43,312 nt of DNA from positions 1 through 43,312 of the forward strand of contig JAEYXZ010000046.1 of the NCBI GenBank assembly GCA_023431045.1, read 5' to 3'. The position numbers and the translations under genes are program-made. Below the pieces are notes generated by a model. That model was not told the DNA's origin. It ran no database searches and saw nothing but the letters and a program-made list of their open reading frames with translations. Shown here piece after piece: positions 43,070-43,312 of the stretch. Each line of letters starts with the position of its first letter. The first letter of the stretch is position 1. The DNA comes from Bacillota bacterium. GTDB lineage: Bacteria > Bacillota_I > Bacilli_A > Acholeplasmatales > Acholeplasmataceae.

Positions 43070-43312
43070 TTAATTAGCATCTACAAGTTTTAAATCTCTT
43101 AAACTTTTGTAATGCTTAATTTCAATTGGTAAGTATACCAATGTGACGATGAATAATGCGATGAAGATCATAAACCCAACATAGAGTTCTTTTGATATAT
43201 CTATTAAAAATGCGAATGGACTACCATAACCCATACCAAGTAAGAAGTAATCTGCACCAGGTATAAATGCATTAAATGTCATTGCAACACTTGCTAGTAT
43301 TAACATCACAAC
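43070..43312 (-). CDS. C-terminal part of a multi-TM membrane protein (partial)
   Basis: The frame is open to the window edge (codon GTT at 43310-43312), so the true start is outside; the GTG/ATG codons near 43305-43309 need not be the start. The visible 80 residues have three hydrophobic helices (LILASVAMTFNAFIPG, PFAFLIDISKEL, VGFMIFIALFIVTLVYL) and a charged cytoplasmic tail (EIKHYKSLRDLKLVDAN). No family is recognised from this piece. Confidence 0.65.
   Translation of the reverse strand, partial: VVMLILASVAMTFNAFIPGADYFLLGMGYGSPFAFLIDISKELYVGFMIFIALFIVTLVYLPIEIKHYKSLRDLKLVDAN

Noticed and set aside
1..43312. TGA read as tryptophan (mycoplasma code)
   Set aside because: DnaE, PolC, LeuS, PheT and others reach full family length with TGG for Trp and no internal TGA; rpe and the oxidoreductase end at TGA at the expected length.

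Overview
The window is AT-rich and carries a gene set typical of a wall-less or low-GC Firmicute: two DNA polymerase III alpha subunits (PolC and DnaE), a T-box leader on pheST, the YtqA/YtqB pair, a FakA-like protein, strong Shine-Dalgarno (SD) sites and extended -10 promoters. The best fit is a member of the Mollicutes close to Acholeplasma. All tryptophans in the long conserved proteins are TGG, and TGA ends a few genes, so the standard code applies. No sortase-type LPxTG anchor is seen; the one large surface protein is a lipoprotein. The genus is inferred from gene content only.

Layout. 1-1030: the 3' end of a membrane-anchored surface protein with Ig-like domains, then a flavodoxin. 1088-5921: dnaE, an M29 aminopeptidase and an FMN reductase. 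5945-6868 (minus): a lactonase-type beta-propeller. 6959-10749: an AEC permease, acyl carrier protein and leuS. 10761-12207 (minus): mnmM and mnmL (ytqB/ytqA), likely tRNA wobble-uridine modification genes. 12277-17509: a membrane protein gene interrupted by an in-frame TGA, overlapping polC. 17610-21968: a Bax-inhibitor-1-like protein, then a T-box leader and pheST. 22039-25273: the compact run rlmN-rsgA-rpe-thiN. 25311-25499 (minus) is rpmB, divergent from fakA (25802-27475). A tRNA-Leu(GAG) gene follows at 27581.

The accessory part, 27838-42305, is the most unusual. A LytTR transcription factor sits beside a two-TM membrane protein and a small three-TM protein. Next comes a likely operon: a polytopic YwaF/TMEM164-like membrane domain fused to an ABC ATPase, an ABC permease, a small membrane-anchored extracellular protein, a 2418-residue lipoprotein with about 20 InlB/Listeria-Bacteroides-type repeats and a beta-helix-like region, and a second, free-standing YwaF-family protein. 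The two YwaF domains share an H-x-C motif and a histidine 55-58 residues downstream. I read this as a candidate export/display (and possibly acylation) system for a giant surface lipoprotein; that function is inferred. The window ends with a ferredoxin-NADP reductase-like gene and a partial membrane protein on the minus strand.
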